NCBI GenBank assembly: GCA_030041335.1
Contig: JASHOB010000048.1
Coordinates: 1-51,595, forward strand
Length of the DNA: 51,595 nucleotides
Origin: Alphaproteobacteria bacterium
GTDB taxonomy: Bacteria; Pseudomonadota; Alphaproteobacteria; ATCC43930; CGMCC-115725
Direction: 5' to 3'
The notes under the pieces are model-generated. The model worked only from the letters and a program-made list of their open reading frames with translations, had not been told where the DNA came from and did not search any database. The translations under genes were made by a program, and so were the position numbers. This document shows, one piece after another, positions 8,743-17,611 of this stretch. Position 1 is the first letter of the stretch; each line of letters starts with the position of its first letter.

Positions 8743-9687
8743 CTAGCGTAAACCTGCCACCCATTCCTTCAAGGTCGCGACATAAAGCGCCGGGTCGATC
8801 CGGTGCATCGCGTGACCCATTTGCGGGAACGAGCGGTAAGCGAACCGCTGACCGGAACCCTCGATGAGGGCACGGACTCGACTGATCTGCAGGTCCGAAA
8901 TTGCGCCTTGAAGCACGCCATTGGCCTCTTCGACCCGACGGAAATGATGCGTGAACAGCACCGGCACTTTCACGGTTCGCAACATCTGATCGTGATCGCA
9001 GCCAGCCGTGCCGGTACCGGTCCAAAAGGCCCGGGCCCACTCGGGATCGTATTCCTTCAGGTTTTGCGAAGGCTCCTCGCCGAAACCCGCCATTGCTAGC
9101 GCTTCCTTGGGCAGGACCGATTGCGCCGCCGCAACCAGGCCTTTCCAGTCGCCAACCGACCATTGATCGCCGAGATATGCCGAAAAGAGCCGGAAGATGT
9201 TGCCGATAGCGCTCTGCCGGATCGATTGCCCGCATGCCGGCCGGACCTCGGACGCGTAGAGCGGTGGGTCCTCGTAGTAGGCCGCGCGCAGCAGACCAGG
9301 CGGGGCGTAGGCGGATAACCACGCCGTCAGCACACCACCAGAGGATAGGCCCGCGACAATCGCCGGACGCTTGATGACGAGTTGAATGAAGCGAACAAGA
9401 TCGTTACCCCAGTTGTCGAGCGAGTATCGTCCGGGCGTGCGGCTGGAGCGGCCTTGGCCACGCAGATCGACCGCATAGGCCCGAAAGTCCGGCGCGAGCA
9501 ATTTCATGGCTTGCTCGTAACCCCACCAGGATTCGGTTTGTCCCGGGATGAGTAGGAGCGGTTGAGCGTCGGTCGACCCCGCCACCGCATAATTCATCTG
9601 GATTTCACCGAGATCGGCGAGCTGTTCGGGGTAATCGTGCGGGACATAGGTCGCGTCCGGATAGTCCGGGCCGAAGCGATAAGACAT
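8743..9687 (-). CDS. Alpha/beta hydrolase
   Basis: 314-residue single-domain alpha/beta hydrolase. The start is placed at MSYRFGPDYP because AGGAGG lies five bases before that ATG; the frame extends six codons further without a better site. The oxyanion region is LLLIPGQTESWWGYEQ, the nucleophile elbow is GLSSGGVL (GxSxG, Ser), and the catalytic His is probably in QMGHAMHRIDP near the C terminus. YAVDLRGQGRS is the usual strand-4 segment. There is no signal peptide, so it is cytoplasmic. The substrate cannot be told from sequence; the next minus-strand gene upstream is the amidohydrolase at 10081. Confidence 0.88.
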   Translation of the reverse strand: MSYRFGPDYPDATYVPHDYPEQLADLGEIQMNYAVAGSTDAQPLLLIPGQTESWWGYEQAMKLLAPDFRAYAVDLRGQGRSSRTPGRYSLDNWGNDLVRFIQLVIKRPAIVAGLSSGGVLTAWLSAYAPPGLLRAAYYEDPPLYASEVRPACGQSIRQSAIGNIFRLFSAYLGDQWSVGDWKGLVAAAQSVLPKEALAMAGFGEEPSQNLKEYDPEWARAFWTGTGTAGCDHDQMLRTVKVPVLFTHHFRRVEEANGVLQGAISDLQISRVRALIEGSGQRFAYRSFPQMGHAMHRIDPALYVATLKEWVAGLR

Positions 9688-10080
9688 TGTTTCCTCCTGA
9701 ATCACTTTCCTGCTTGCGCGTCACGGCGCAAAGGCAAGCTGCTGCCACTGAAAAGCACCGCGAAGCCGGATGAAAATCGATGCAACGACCGGCGCGATCG
9801 AAAGGGGCAGGTCGATGCGGGTGATTTGACGAAAAGCCGCTTCCGACCACCTGAAGCAGGTTCCCGCCAATGCCGACCGAATATCCCCGCCGCTTCATCG
9901 CGGACTCGCCGCGAGCGGTGGCGCGGTCATCGTTGCGTCCCCGACATCCCGCGCGAGCGCGCCGACCGGCCGACTGCATCATGATCCCGCCAATCTTGGA
10001 AGATGTTTGAAGGAAACCCGCGTGATAGGCGCCAAATCCGGCACGGCAATTCGAGATCCCGCCCGTGGAGGCACCGGTCC
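9688..10080. other. Gene-free stretch
   Basis: No convincing gene on either strand. The only longer open frame runs on the minus strand across the start of the alpha/beta hydrolase and has no family resemblance. It contains the ribosome-binding site and presumably the promoter of that hydrolase at its left end. No hairpin with a T-tract was seen below the amidohydrolase. Confidence 0.6.
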
Positions 10081-11037
10081 TCATAGCTTGAGCAGGCGCT
10101 CGGCGTTGCGGTAGCACACCGCCTCGCGCTCGACCGCGCTCAACGGCGCCGTCTCGATGAATTGGGCGGCCTCGTCGCTGTACTCGAGCGGGTAGTCGAC
10201 CGAGAACAGCACGCGGTCGAGGCCCAACGCGTCGATCGCGCAGCGGAGCGGCTCGGGTGAGAAGACACCGGAGGTGGTGACGGCGATGTTCCGGCGGATG
10301 TACGCGGACGGCATCAGGCGCAGCGATACCCTGGGCTCGTTGATCTTGAAGCGGCTATCGATGCGCCAGAGGTAAAAGGGGAGCGCCTCGCCCATATGGC
10401 CGAGGATGATCGTGAGCGACGGAAAGCGGTCGAAGAGCCCGGAGAGCACCAGCCGCAGCGCATGACCGCCGGTCTCGGCTGCCCAGCCGAAGATCGCCTG
10501 CGCGAGCCCGGGATAACCCTCGAACGCCGCCGGAATCGTCATCGGGTTCGCCGGGTGAATGTAGATCGGCACGTCGAGCGCCGCGACGCGCTCCCAGAAC
10601 GGCAGGCAGCCGGCATCGTCGAGATAGACGCCCCGGGTGTGGCCGTTGACGAGCGCGCCCTCGAAGCCGAGCTCTTTCACCGCGCGCTCGAGCTCGTTGG
10701 CGGCTTCGCGCGGGTCTTGCAGCGGCACCGCAGCGAAACCGCGGAAGCGCGCGGGATGCTTGGCGATCCTCTCCGCCAGCCTATCGTTGACCGTCTTTGC
10801 CTTGCGAATCGCTGTCGCGGTGTCGCGCTCACCCTGGATCCCCGGCTGGAAAAGCGATAACACCGCGATATCGATACCGGCCTTGTCCATGGCCTCGAGA
10901 CGCAGCGCGTCGATCTCCGGCAATCGCTCGGCCGCCTCGCGGCGGAATGCGGCTGCCGCCCCGCTACCCTCGGGGCGCTCCATGTTGGCGAACCCTTCAA
11001 CAAGAAAATGCTCCTCCAGTGCGATCTTCCGGGTCAT
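10081..11037 (-). CDS. Amidohydrolase-family decarboxylase, gamma-resorcylate/5-carboxyvanillate type
   Basis: 318-residue metal-dependent TIM-barrel protein of the ACMSD/LigW branch of amidohydrolases, which decarboxylate aromatic or aminomuconate acids without oxygen. Metal ligands align with gamma-resorcylate decarboxylase: Glu8 and His10 in LEEHF, His161 in IYIHPANP, His214 in LGHMGE and Asp281 in SVDYPLEY. Length is normal for the family, whose members run about 320-330 residues. The gene stands alone, with the alpha/beta hydrolase downstream on the same strand across a gap. A role in aromatic acid catabolism is likely, but the exact acid is unknown. Confidence 0.85.
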   Translation of the reverse strand: MTRKIALEEHFLVEGFANMERPEGSGAAAAFRREAAERLPEIDALRLEAMDKAGIDIAVLSLFQPGIQGERDTATAIRKAKTVNDRLAERIAKHPARFRGFAAVPLQDPREAANELERAVKELGFEGALVNGHTRGVYLDDAGCLPFWERVAALDVPIYIHPANPMTIPAAFEGYPGLAQAIFGWAAETGGHALRLVLSGLFDRFPSLTIILGHMGEALPFYLWRIDSRFKINEPRVSLRLMPSAYIRRNIAVTTSGVFSPEPLRCAIDALGLDRVLFSVDYPLEYSDEAAQFIETAPLSAVEREAVCYRNAERLLKL

Positions 11038-11482
11038 GTGTCGCTCCCTTCCGCCGCATCGACGATAGCATGCCGGCTCGATTCTAATGTGGGTTTGCGA
11101 TCCTGGACCTGGGAGGACGGTCCACGGCGAATCTTTTCCCCCGCCCGGCGAAGGTCTCTTGGGCCGATCCGCAACGCTCGCGCCCAGAGCGGACGGCGTT
11201 GCGTGGCAGGGCGGTCAGTGGGCGCCGATACTCCGCGGTGCGTGCGGATTCATTTTTCGCTCCGTTCGGCCGGATATTCGGGATGAAGCGTGGCCGTCGA
11301 TGCCGACGCCACGCGATATTGAGTGCTGCGAGACGCCGTGCGCCCGCGCGACCCAAAAGCAGATTGAGCGGGATCGCGACGCTGTTTGTTCGATCGAATG
11401 ATGTCCGTTTCCGACCTTCGGGGGCCGAGATCTTCTGTGCGGCTTTCGGCTGCCGTCGCACACTTCTAATGTGCGGCGGACG
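11038..11482. other. Gene-free stretch
   Basis: About 445 bases between two minus-strand genes. Open frames on both strands are Arg- and Ala-rich with no family features, as is usual for shadow frames in GC-rich DNA. I see no hairpin terminator, repeat or RNA gene. Confidence 0.55.
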
Positions 11483-12685
11483 CTAATCGTCGATGGCGGC
11501 GTAGGCCATCGTCCAGAAATCCTGGTGCACCGCGGGCGGCGTCGGCGAGGTGAATGAGGCCTGCGTCATCAAGATGCCGATGAGCCCCTCGGCCGGGTCG
11601 TTGGCCCACGACGTGCCGAAGCCGCCGGCCCAGCCGTACCGACCGACCGCGCCCAGATCGGTGCGCCGTGTCTGCACCGCCATGCAGAAACCCCAGCCCT
11701 GATCGTCGAAAAAGCCGGGAATGAAATAGGCGGACGCTTTCTGCGCCGGCGTCAGCTGGTCGCAGGTCATCAGCGCCACCGCCGGCCGCGACAGGAGGCG
11801 CATCTCTCCGTGCCGTCCCTCATCCAGCAGCATCTGCGCGAACTTCGCGTAATCGTCGACCGTCGACACCAACCCTGCGCCACCGAGTGGCAGGGTCGGC
11901 GGACGGCTCCACTGGCCGGCTCCGGGATCGTCGTGCAGCGACAACGAACCGTCGGCGAAGCTGGTCCGATAGGCGGCGGCGAAGCGCTGCTGTTTTGTCG
12001 GCGGAACGAAGAACGCAGTGTCGGACATGCCCAGCGGTTCGAACAACCGCTCCTGCAGCACCGTCTCGAACCGCTGCCCGGTCGCGCGCGCGACCAGTAC
12101 CCCTAGCAGGTCTGCGCCGGTATTGTACATCCACGCTTCACCGGGTTGATGCATCAGCGGCAGGGTGCCCAGACGGCGCAGCCATTCGTCGGGCGGCGGC
12201 ATGCGCCCCGGCTCGGGCGGGCCCATGCCGATCTGCAATTCCGACGCGGCTTTTGCGATCGGATATTGGTCCGGTGGCGCCATGATCTGACCGAACCCAA
12301 GGCGGAAAGTCAGCAGATCGCGCAGCGTGATCGCGCGCTTTGCCGGCAACGTGTCTTGAAGCGGCGCGTCGAGCCGCGACAGCACCCGGCGATTGGCGAG
12401 CTCGGGCAGCCACAGCTCGACCGGTTCGTCGAGCCTAAGCTTGCCTTCTTCCACCAGGATCATCGTCGCCGCAGCGGTAACGGGCTTTGTCATCGATGTG
12501 ATGCGGAAAATGGTGTCGCGGCGCATTGGGGCGCCGCCGACTGCTTGCGCGCCGACGGTCTCAACATGCATTTCGCCGCCGCGGCTCAGAAGCGCGACCA
12601 GTCCGGGCACCGCCGCGCGCGCGACATGACCCGCCAGCGCCGCGCGCCATCGGCCAAGCCTGGCTTGGGAAAATCTCGCGCTCAT
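11483..12685 (-). CDS. Serine hydrolase, class C beta-lactamase/esterase family VIII
   Basis: About 400 residues. The start is placed at MSARFSQARLGRW (12685); the frame stays open to 12754 without conserved sequence. The active-site SxxK is SMTK, in the segment IFRITSMTKPVTAAA; the second motif is the YNT of MYNTGADLLG, with the Tyr in the position of the YxN/YxS Tyr. The third, KTG-like, motif is probably GWAGGFGTSW. No signal peptide is visible, so a cytoplasmic esterase is more likely than a true beta-lactamase. It lies divergent from the S10 peptidase. Confidence 0.88.
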   Translation of the reverse strand: MSARFSQARLGRWRAALAGHVARAAVPGLVALLSRGGEMHVETVGAQAVGGAPMRRDTIFRITSMTKPVTAAATMILVEEGKLRLDEPVELWLPELANRRVLSRLDAPLQDTLPAKRAITLRDLLTFRLGFGQIMAPPDQYPIAKAASELQIGMGPPEPGRMPPPDEWLRRLGTLPLMHQPGEAWMYNTGADLLGVLVARATGQRFETVLQERLFEPLGMSDTAFFVPPTKQQRFAAAYRTSFADGSLSLHDDPGAGQWSRPPTLPLGGAGLVSTVDDYAKFAQMLLDEGRHGEMRLLSRPAVALMTCDQLTPAQKASAYFIPGFFDDQGWGFCMAVQTRRTDLGAVGRYGWAGGFGTSWANDPAEGLIGILMTQASFTSPTPPAVHQDFWTMAYAAIDD

Positions 12686-12955
12686 GCGGGGGGTTGGATA
12701 GCAATCGGGGGCACCGCTTTCAAGCGTGCGGTCGAGATCCCCGACGGTCTGCACTATTAGTCGCGGCGCCCCAACCGACGAAAGCCTCCGAAACTGGCTC
12801 TTAGATAGCCGAAGCGCGCGAGCTAATGTACTGATTGGTTCCGCCGACGGACACCGCCAAGGGCGCGGTCGAAAGCGAGCATCGTGACCATCAGTAGAGA
12901 ACTCACATTAGCGATCAACCAGTCGGTGCTGAAGCCGAACCGGATCGTGTCAACA

Positions 12956-14509
12956 ATGCAGTTACCAAAGTGGGGCTTTGTGGTTGTGGCGGTATGCGCG
13001 GCGTTGGCATTGAGCCTCGCGGCGCAAGCCCAAAACAAAGACGCGCCGCCGGCGAGCCTACATCACGCTGCAGCGCCGCAGGCGCGCGAGCATGGTGAGG
13101 CCGGAAATGCCGCTGCCGCCAATCCGCTAAGTCTCCCGACCGACACCGTCACGCAGCACAAACTGAATTTGGCCGGCCGAACGCTAAGCTTCACGGCGAA
13201 GGCGGGGACCATCAAGCTTATGACGGAACACGGCGATGAGTTGGCCGCCGTTGCCTATATCGCTTATCTGCTCGACGGCAGCGACCCGACTACACGGCCG
13301 GTGACTTTCGTCTTCAACGGCGGTCCGGGTGCGGCCTCGGCCTGGCTGCAACTAGGGGCGCTCGGACCATGGCGCTTACCGCTAAATGACGGCAAGACAT
13401 TTCCTTCGGCATCGCCAGCGCTGATCAACAATGACGACACGTGGCTCGATTTCACGGATCTCGTTTTCGTCGATCCGCCTGGCACCGGCTACAGCCGGAT
13501 CGTCGCGCCAGGAGAAGACGCCCAGAAGCAGTTATGGTCGGTGCAAGGAGACATTCAAGCCTTGGCCGTGGTGGTGCGCCGGTGGCTTGCCGAGAACGGG
13601 CGAATGCTGTCGCCGAAATTCATCGTTGGCGAAAGTTACGGCGGGTTTCGGGCTCCGCGCCTCGCTCAGGCACTCGCGGAGGATGAGCAGGTTGGGATCA
13701 GTGGCCTGGTGATGATCTCGCCGTTGCTCGACCGCGCCGCCTTTGTCGGCGCGGACGATCCGCTACATTGGGCGATCTGCCTTCCCACCTATGCAGCGAC
13801 CATGCGTGAAAAGGCGGGGCCGGTGACGCGCGCGCAGCTCGCCGATGTCGAGCAATACGCTGCCGGAGACTATGTCCGCGATTTCCTGCGGGGCCCTGGT
13901 GACACGGCAGCAGTGGCGCGCATGGTAGCGAATGTGACGTCCTTGACCGGACTGGATGCAACGCTTGTGAAACGGCTCGTCGGTCGCATCGGTAAGGACA
14001 CCTTCCTGCGTGCGGTCGACCGCGCGCAAGACAGAATTGTTTCCTCCTACGACACAACGATCGCCGCCCTCGATCCGCATCCGCATGCCGAGCATAGCCA
14101 GTGGCTTGACCCGGTGCTGCCCGGCTTCGAGGCGCCGTTTGGAAGTGCCATGGTCAGTCTCTATGCGCGCGAACTGGGCTGGCGCATAGAGAACCGCTAC
14201 GAAATCCTTAACCGTCGCGTCTCGCGTCAATGGGAGTGGGGACGGGATTTCACATCTCTCAGTGACATTCGCTACCTGCAACGGATGCTAGCGCTCGACC
14301 CTCAATTCCGCGTGCTGGTCATCGCGGGACTAACCGATCTTCAGATTCCCTACTTCGGCAATTTCCTGTTGCTCAATCAAATCCCCGCCTATGGCGGGCA
14401 TGGGCGCATCACCTTCAAGGTCTATCGTGGCGGCCACATGACCTACACCAATGATGCATCGCGCAAAGCAATCCGTGAGGATTCGCGTCACCTGATTGAG
14501 TGGCACTGA
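12956..14509 (+). CDS. Secreted serine carboxypeptidase-like protein (peptidase S10)
   Basis: About 517 residues. The start at 12956 gives a good signal peptide, MQLPKWGFVVVAVCAALALS, ending near AAQAQ; the frame is open to a GTG at 12884, which would bury the signal peptide. S10 landmarks: oxyanion region VFNGGPGAASAW, FVDPPGTGYSR, nucleophile Ser in GESYGGFRAP, Asp in GLTDLQIPY and His in GGHMTYTND. Exported bacterial S10 proteins of this size are common but poorly studied; they cut C-terminal residues from peptides. Monocistronic, divergent from the beta-lactamase-like gene. Confidence 0.9.
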   Translation: MQLPKWGFVVVAVCAALALSLAAQAQNKDAPPASLHHAAAPQAREHGEAGNAAAANPLSLPTDTVTQHKLNLAGRTLSFTAKAGTIKLMTEHGDELAAVAYIAYLLDGSDPTTRPVTFVFNGGPGAASAWLQLGALGPWRLPLNDGKTFPSASPALINNDDTWLDFTDLVFVDPPGTGYSRIVAPGEDAQKQLWSVQGDIQALAVVVRRWLAENGRMLSPKFIVGESYGGFRAPRLAQALAEDEQVGISGLVMISPLLDRAAFVGADDPLHWAICLPTYAATMREKAGPVTRAQLADVEQYAAGDYVRDFLRGPGDTAAVARMVANVTSLTGLDATLVKRLVGRIGKDTFLRAVDRAQDRIVSSYDTTIAALDPHPHAEHSQWLDPVLPGFEAPFGSAMVSLYARELGWRIENRYEILNRRVSRQWEWGRDFTSLSDIRYLQRMLALDPQFRVLVIAGLTDLQIPYFGNFLLLNQIPAYGGHGRITFKVYRGGHMTYTNDASRKAIREDSRHLIEWH

Positions 14510-14625
14510 GCCGCGCTTTCCCAGCGTTACCTAGATGCCCCTACGCGAACGCGCGTGTCGGGAGCCGGAAAACCCATGAGGGGCCATGCCGGGTCGACGT
14601 CACCGGCATCGCCTCCAGCTAAGGC

Positions 14626-15015
14626 TCAGGCGACGAACTTCGCCAGCGGCTCCCAGTACATCTTATGCCAGCCGCCTTCGAGCATCTGTTCGCTGCCGTC
14701 GGGGGCGCCTGAATGATCGAGCACCAGCTTGGTGCCGCTGCTCACCTCGGCGAGCTCGAACTTGACGATGGAGTGAATGCCCTCGGGCCAATTCCCGGCG
14801 CGCCACGCCTGAACGATGCGCTTTCCCGGGACCAGCTCGACATTGACGCCGGTGATCATGCCGCCGAACGCGTTGAGCGCGCCACCGATCTTGGCATCGA
14901 TGGTCGCAGGCGCGCCGGTAAAGGCCGCGAACGACTTCGAATTGAGCAAGGCGTCATAGACCTTCGCAGGTGGCGCCTTGAACATCACTTCCTGATGAAT
15001 CGTCTTCGCCGACAT
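14626..15015 (-). CDS. SRPBCC (AHSA1-like) domain protein
   Basis: 129 residues from MSAKTIHQEVMFKAPP; the frame runs 17 codons further upstream but that part overlaps the operator. It has the START/Bet v1-like pattern: APPAKVYDALLNSKSF, a Gly-rich GGALNAFGGMITG turn and a final Trp/Tyr-rich GGWHKMYWEPL. Such proteins bind small hydrophobic ligands or act as Hsp90 activator-like domains. It is divergent from an ArsR-SRPBCC pair, and both sides share one palindromic operator in the 57-base gap. Confidence 0.88.
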   Translation of the reverse strand: MSAKTIHQEVMFKAPPAKVYDALLNSKSFAAFTGAPATIDAKIGGALNAFGGMITGVNVELVPGKRIVQAWRAGNWPEGIHSIVKFELAEVSSGTKLVLDHSGAPDGSEQMLEGGWHKMYWEPLAKFVA

Positions 15016-15035
15016 GCTTGCCCCGCTGTTGTAAT

Positions 15036-15055
15036 ATTTAACTGAATGGTTTAAT
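15036..15055. promoter_or_regulatory. Palindromic operator, probably for the ArsR regulator
   Basis: ATTTAAC-TGAATG-GTTTAAT forms an inverted repeat with 7-base arms that match except for one position. It sits in the 57-base AT-rich gap between the divergent SRPBCC and arsR genes, a place from which one bound dimer could control both. TTAAC/GTTAA dyads are usual upstream of ArsR-SRPBCC pairs. Binding is inferred. Confidence 0.65.
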
Positions 15056-15072
15056 GTTGTCACCATTGACCG

Positions 15073-15423
15073 ATGCCGTCAAGCGCCGTCAAACGAATCG
15101 CTGCCGAAGACCGGCTCGACCGTCTCTTCCATGCGCTGTCCGACCGGACGCGCCGTGCGCTGCTGAGGCGGCTCGAGGCGGGACCAGCCATGGTGACGGA
15201 GCTTGCCGGGCCGTTCCGTATGTCGCTGCCGGCGGTATCGAAGCATCTGCGCGTGCTCGAAGCGGCAGCGCTGATCGAGCGGCGCGTCGACGGCCGCATT
15301 CATCGCTGCTCGCTCAACGCCGCGCCGCTGGAGGAGGCCGAACACTGGCTCGAGCGCTATCGCGTCTTCTGGACCGACCGGCTGGCGGCGCTGACGCGCT
15401 ACGTCGAGGGCGAGGAGCGATGA
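15073..15423 (+). CDS. ArsR-family winged-helix regulator
   Basis: 116 residues with a classic ArsR wHTH: LFHALSDRTRRALLRRLEAG (helices 1-2), MVTELAGPFRMSLPAVSKHLRVL (helix-turn-helix, about 38-60) and the wing ALIERRVDGRIHRCSLN. There is no Cys metal-binding motif, so it is the SRPBCC-linked branch, not a metal sensor. Its stop overlaps the next gene's start (ATGA at 15420-15423), so regulator and SRPBCC protein are co-translated. Probably an autorepressor. Confidence 0.93.
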   Translation: MPSSAVKRIAAEDRLDRLFHALSDRTRRALLRRLEAGPAMVTELAGPFRMSLPAVSKHLRVLEAAALIERRVDGRIHRCSLNAAPLEEAEHWLERYRVFWTDRLAALTRYVEGEER

Positions 15424-15878
15424 GCGATCTGATTCTGATCGTGCGGCGGACCATCCGCGCCGCGCCCGAGCGTGTTTTTTCGGCGTGGACCGAACCGGCG
15501 CAACTCCGGCGCTGGTGGGGACCAGTGCAAGTCGAGTGCCCGGTCGCCGAGGTCGATCTCCGCGTCGGCGGTCGCTATCGCCTCGCCAACAAATTCCCCG
15601 ACGGCAGCGTCTGGTGGATCACTGGCACGTACGAGGCGATCACGCGTCCACGCCTCTTGATCTATTCCTGGGAATTATCAGCGGGCGAGATCACGCTCGG
15701 CGGTTCGCCGCCGCCGGCACAGGCGCCGGAGCGCGTCACGGTGCGGTTCGAGCCAAAGGGCGACGCGACCGACGTGGTGGTGACGCATGAGCGCATCGCC
15801 GACCAAACTGCGCGCGGCAGCCACGAGCGAGGCTGGCTCGGCTGTCTCGACGGGTTAGTGGAATTTCTCCGCGCCTGA
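15420..15878 (+). CDS. SRPBCC (AHSA1 family) protein, co-translated with ArsR
   Basis: 152 residues, starting MSDLILIVRRTIRAAPERVF at the ATG overlapping the arsR stop. AHSA1 landmarks are FSAWTEPAQLRRWWGP, VGGRYRLA and a C-terminal RGSHERGWLGCLDGLVEFL. ArsR-AHSA1 pairs of exactly this layout are widespread; the SRPBCC protein is thought to bind a small ligand or to have some enzyme-like role. After it lie about 210 bases without a gene before the toxin gene. Confidence 0.92.
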   Translation: MSDLILIVRRTIRAAPERVFSAWTEPAQLRRWWGPVQVECPVAEVDLRVGGRYRLANKFPDGSVWWITGTYEAITRPRLLIYSWELSAGEITLGGSPPPAQAPERVTVRFEPKGDATDVVVTHERIADQTARGSHERGWLGCLDGLVEFLRA

Positions 15879-16091
15879 TTTCCGATGGCCGTCCAGCTGA
15901 CGGCTTCGCAAGCGTCATTCTTGTCGCGCGCTGGTCACGTATCAGATTCGGGCCGAACGTGCCAACACCCGTCGTTGGCTGAAATCGAGCGACAGCCGCT
16001 CCATGCCGAAAGGCATTAGAAGTGGCAGTCGAGGCCGACCGACGAGTCCGCGCGCTGAGCGTATTTCTTCCGGTCGACGATCTTCGGGGTT

Positions 16092-16517
16092 TCAGGAAAT
16101 TATACGCAGCGCGTGCACGCGCGAGAAGTCACGGTCATGTGTCGCCAGGGCGGCGGCGTTGATCGCCAAGGCGCTCGCCGCTTGAACAGCATCCGCCAAC
16201 TTGAGCCGGAGCGACGCACGCAACCTTGCCGCGCTCTCCGCGATGTCTACATCGAGGGCGATCGGTTGCCACGATTCGAAGATCGCACGGTATCGCCGCG
16301 CGAGGGCGTCATCTGCCGCTTGCAGCGGGCCAGTCAGCACCTCGGCGATGGTCATTGTCGTCACGGCAAAGCGCAGCTGCCCGGCTGCGTGGAGTTCGAA
16401 TAACGGCCTGAAGCGCGGCCCGTATTTCGGATGTCCCTCTAGGAAGTAGATGATGGGTGCCGAATCGATCAGAACCAGGGCCCTTTCCGGCAGGTCGCTG
16501 AGATCTAACGGCTCCAT
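16092..16517 (-). CDS. vapC: PIN-domain ribonuclease toxin (VapC family)
   Basis: 141 residues. The four acidic residues of the PIN active site are visible: Asp18 in VLIDSAPIIYFL, Glu59 in TIAEVL, Asp109 in LKLADAVQAA and Asp128 in ATHDRDF. The family cuts tRNA or rRNA. Its start overlaps the end of the antitoxin gene by 13 bases, the usual toxin-antitoxin arrangement. All catalytic residues are present, so it should be active. Confidence 0.92.
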   Translation of the reverse strand: MEPLDLSDLPERALVLIDSAPIIYFLEGHPKYGPRFRPLFELHAAGQLRFAVTTMTIAEVLTGPLQAADDALARRYRAIFESWQPIALDVDIAESAARLRASLRLKLADAVQAASALAINAAALATHDRDFSRVHALRIIS

Positions 16518-16759
16518 TCATCACGTAACTTTCGAAGGGTGCGGCCACTGTCCCGTCCCCACAACCCGCGACCGGATCCGGCGACCGGCACCAGCGGCTG
16601 CTGGCGTACGGCGGAACCGTACACATCGATGGGCACCAAGGCGGCAACGGGACGGCCATGCCGAGTAATAATCGTCGACCTGCCCTTCTCGGCCGCCGCG
16701 AGAAGGTCCGGAAGCTGATTGCGAGCTTCCTCCGCGCCTTTGCGTAACATGCGGCACAT
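16505..16759 (-). CDS. Phd/YefM-type antitoxin
   Basis: 84 residues from ATG 16759: EEARNQLPDLLAAAEKG followed by STIITRHGRPVAALVPID is the Phd/YefM DNA-binding fold; the C-terminal part, ending LRKLRDEWSR, should wrap the toxin. A longer frame starts at 16789, but that ATG is inside the palindromic operator, so 16759 is preferred. Antitoxin first and toxin second, overlapping, with the operator directly upstream is the standard autoregulated layout. Confidence 0.9.
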   Translation of the reverse strand: MCRMLRKGAEEARNQLPDLLAAAEKGRSTIITRHGRPVAALVPIDVYGSAVRQQPLVPVAGSGRGLWGRDSGRTLRKLRDEWSR

Positions 16760-16786
16760 AACCCCGTGATCGGATTGATCAGTGCA

Positions 16787-16810
16787 CAACTGTACAGCAC
16801 TGTACAGTTG
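16787..16810. promoter_or_regulatory. Perfect palindromic operator of the toxin-antitoxin operon
   Basis: CAACTGTACAG and its exact reverse complement CTGTACAGTTG are separated by CA, giving a 24-base dyad with 11-base perfect arms. It lies 27 bases upstream of the antitoxin ATG. Phd/YefM antitoxins bind such palindromes containing TGTACA cores, with help from the toxin. Confidence 0.8.
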
Positions 16811-17060
16811 GAGTCAATGGCGTCCGCGCCTGATCCGTGCGGGCCTCCGCCGCTGCTGTCGGCCTTGCACTGGGATTTCCAACCGACCGGATTGTCAGGC
16901 CGCATTCGATCCGAAAGATGATGGCTGTCGCCTCTCCTACCCATTGTGCTCGAGGCCAAACATGAGCAAACTCGGCCGCAAGACAGGCCAAGGCAAGGAA
17001 TGGCGCCTCAGGCGCATGTCGCCTCGATCATTCTCACGCCGGCACTTTTAGGCGGACGTC

Positions 17061-17525
17061 ATGTATATCGCGACCGTCGCGTTATTATTAATCGTATTTC
17101 CAGTCGCGTCCATCGTTGCCGATAAAGCCATCGCGCACACCGCCGCACCGTGGCTTGCGCTCTTAGGAAAATGGTCCGTGTTTTGGATCGTGGGCGTTCG
17201 GCTGATCGCGGCCGGGCTACGCCAATTCTTTCAACCTCGCTTCACGGCCAAGAAAATACTGGCCATCGATAGCGACGACGCGCTGCCTGTGGTCCAGGAG
17301 CTGGGCATTGCGAACTTCTCGGCGGGCGTTGTCGCGGCTTTGTCTCTTGTCTTTCCCCGATTCGTCCTGCCGATGGCGATCGCAGGCGCGCTCTTTTACG
17401 GCATCGCCGGCATCCGGCATTTGCGCGACGCGCATCGCAACGCGAATCAGAATTTTGCGATGGTGACCGACCTGTTTGCCGCCGCTGTGCTGGTCGTCTA
17501 TATCGCTTACATTGCCGCAGCATGA
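17061..17525 (+). CDS. Small membrane protein, DUF6790-like
   Basis: 154 residues with about four transmembrane segments (1-20, 35-52, about 85-115 and 135-153). The segment FYGIAGIRHLRDAHRNANQN, followed by FAMVTDLFAA, matches what I know as DUF6790. The start ATG at 17061 is the first in frame. Function is unknown. It stands alone, convergent with the AI-2E-type gene. Confidence 0.8.
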   Translation: MYIATVALLLIVFPVASIVADKAIAHTAAPWLALLGKWSVFWIVGVRLIAAGLRQFFQPRFTAKKILAIDSDDALPVVQELGIANFSAGVVAALSLVFPRFVLPMAIAGALFYGIAGIRHLRDAHRNANQNFAMVTDLFAAAVLVVYIAYIAAA

Positions 17526-17611
17526 CGTGAACCTTCAGCGGGGGAACGGCGCCGCGCCTTCTGGCTCGATTCCGCTCCTCGCGCGTGATTCGACGTTACC
17601 GCAAGGTCGCA

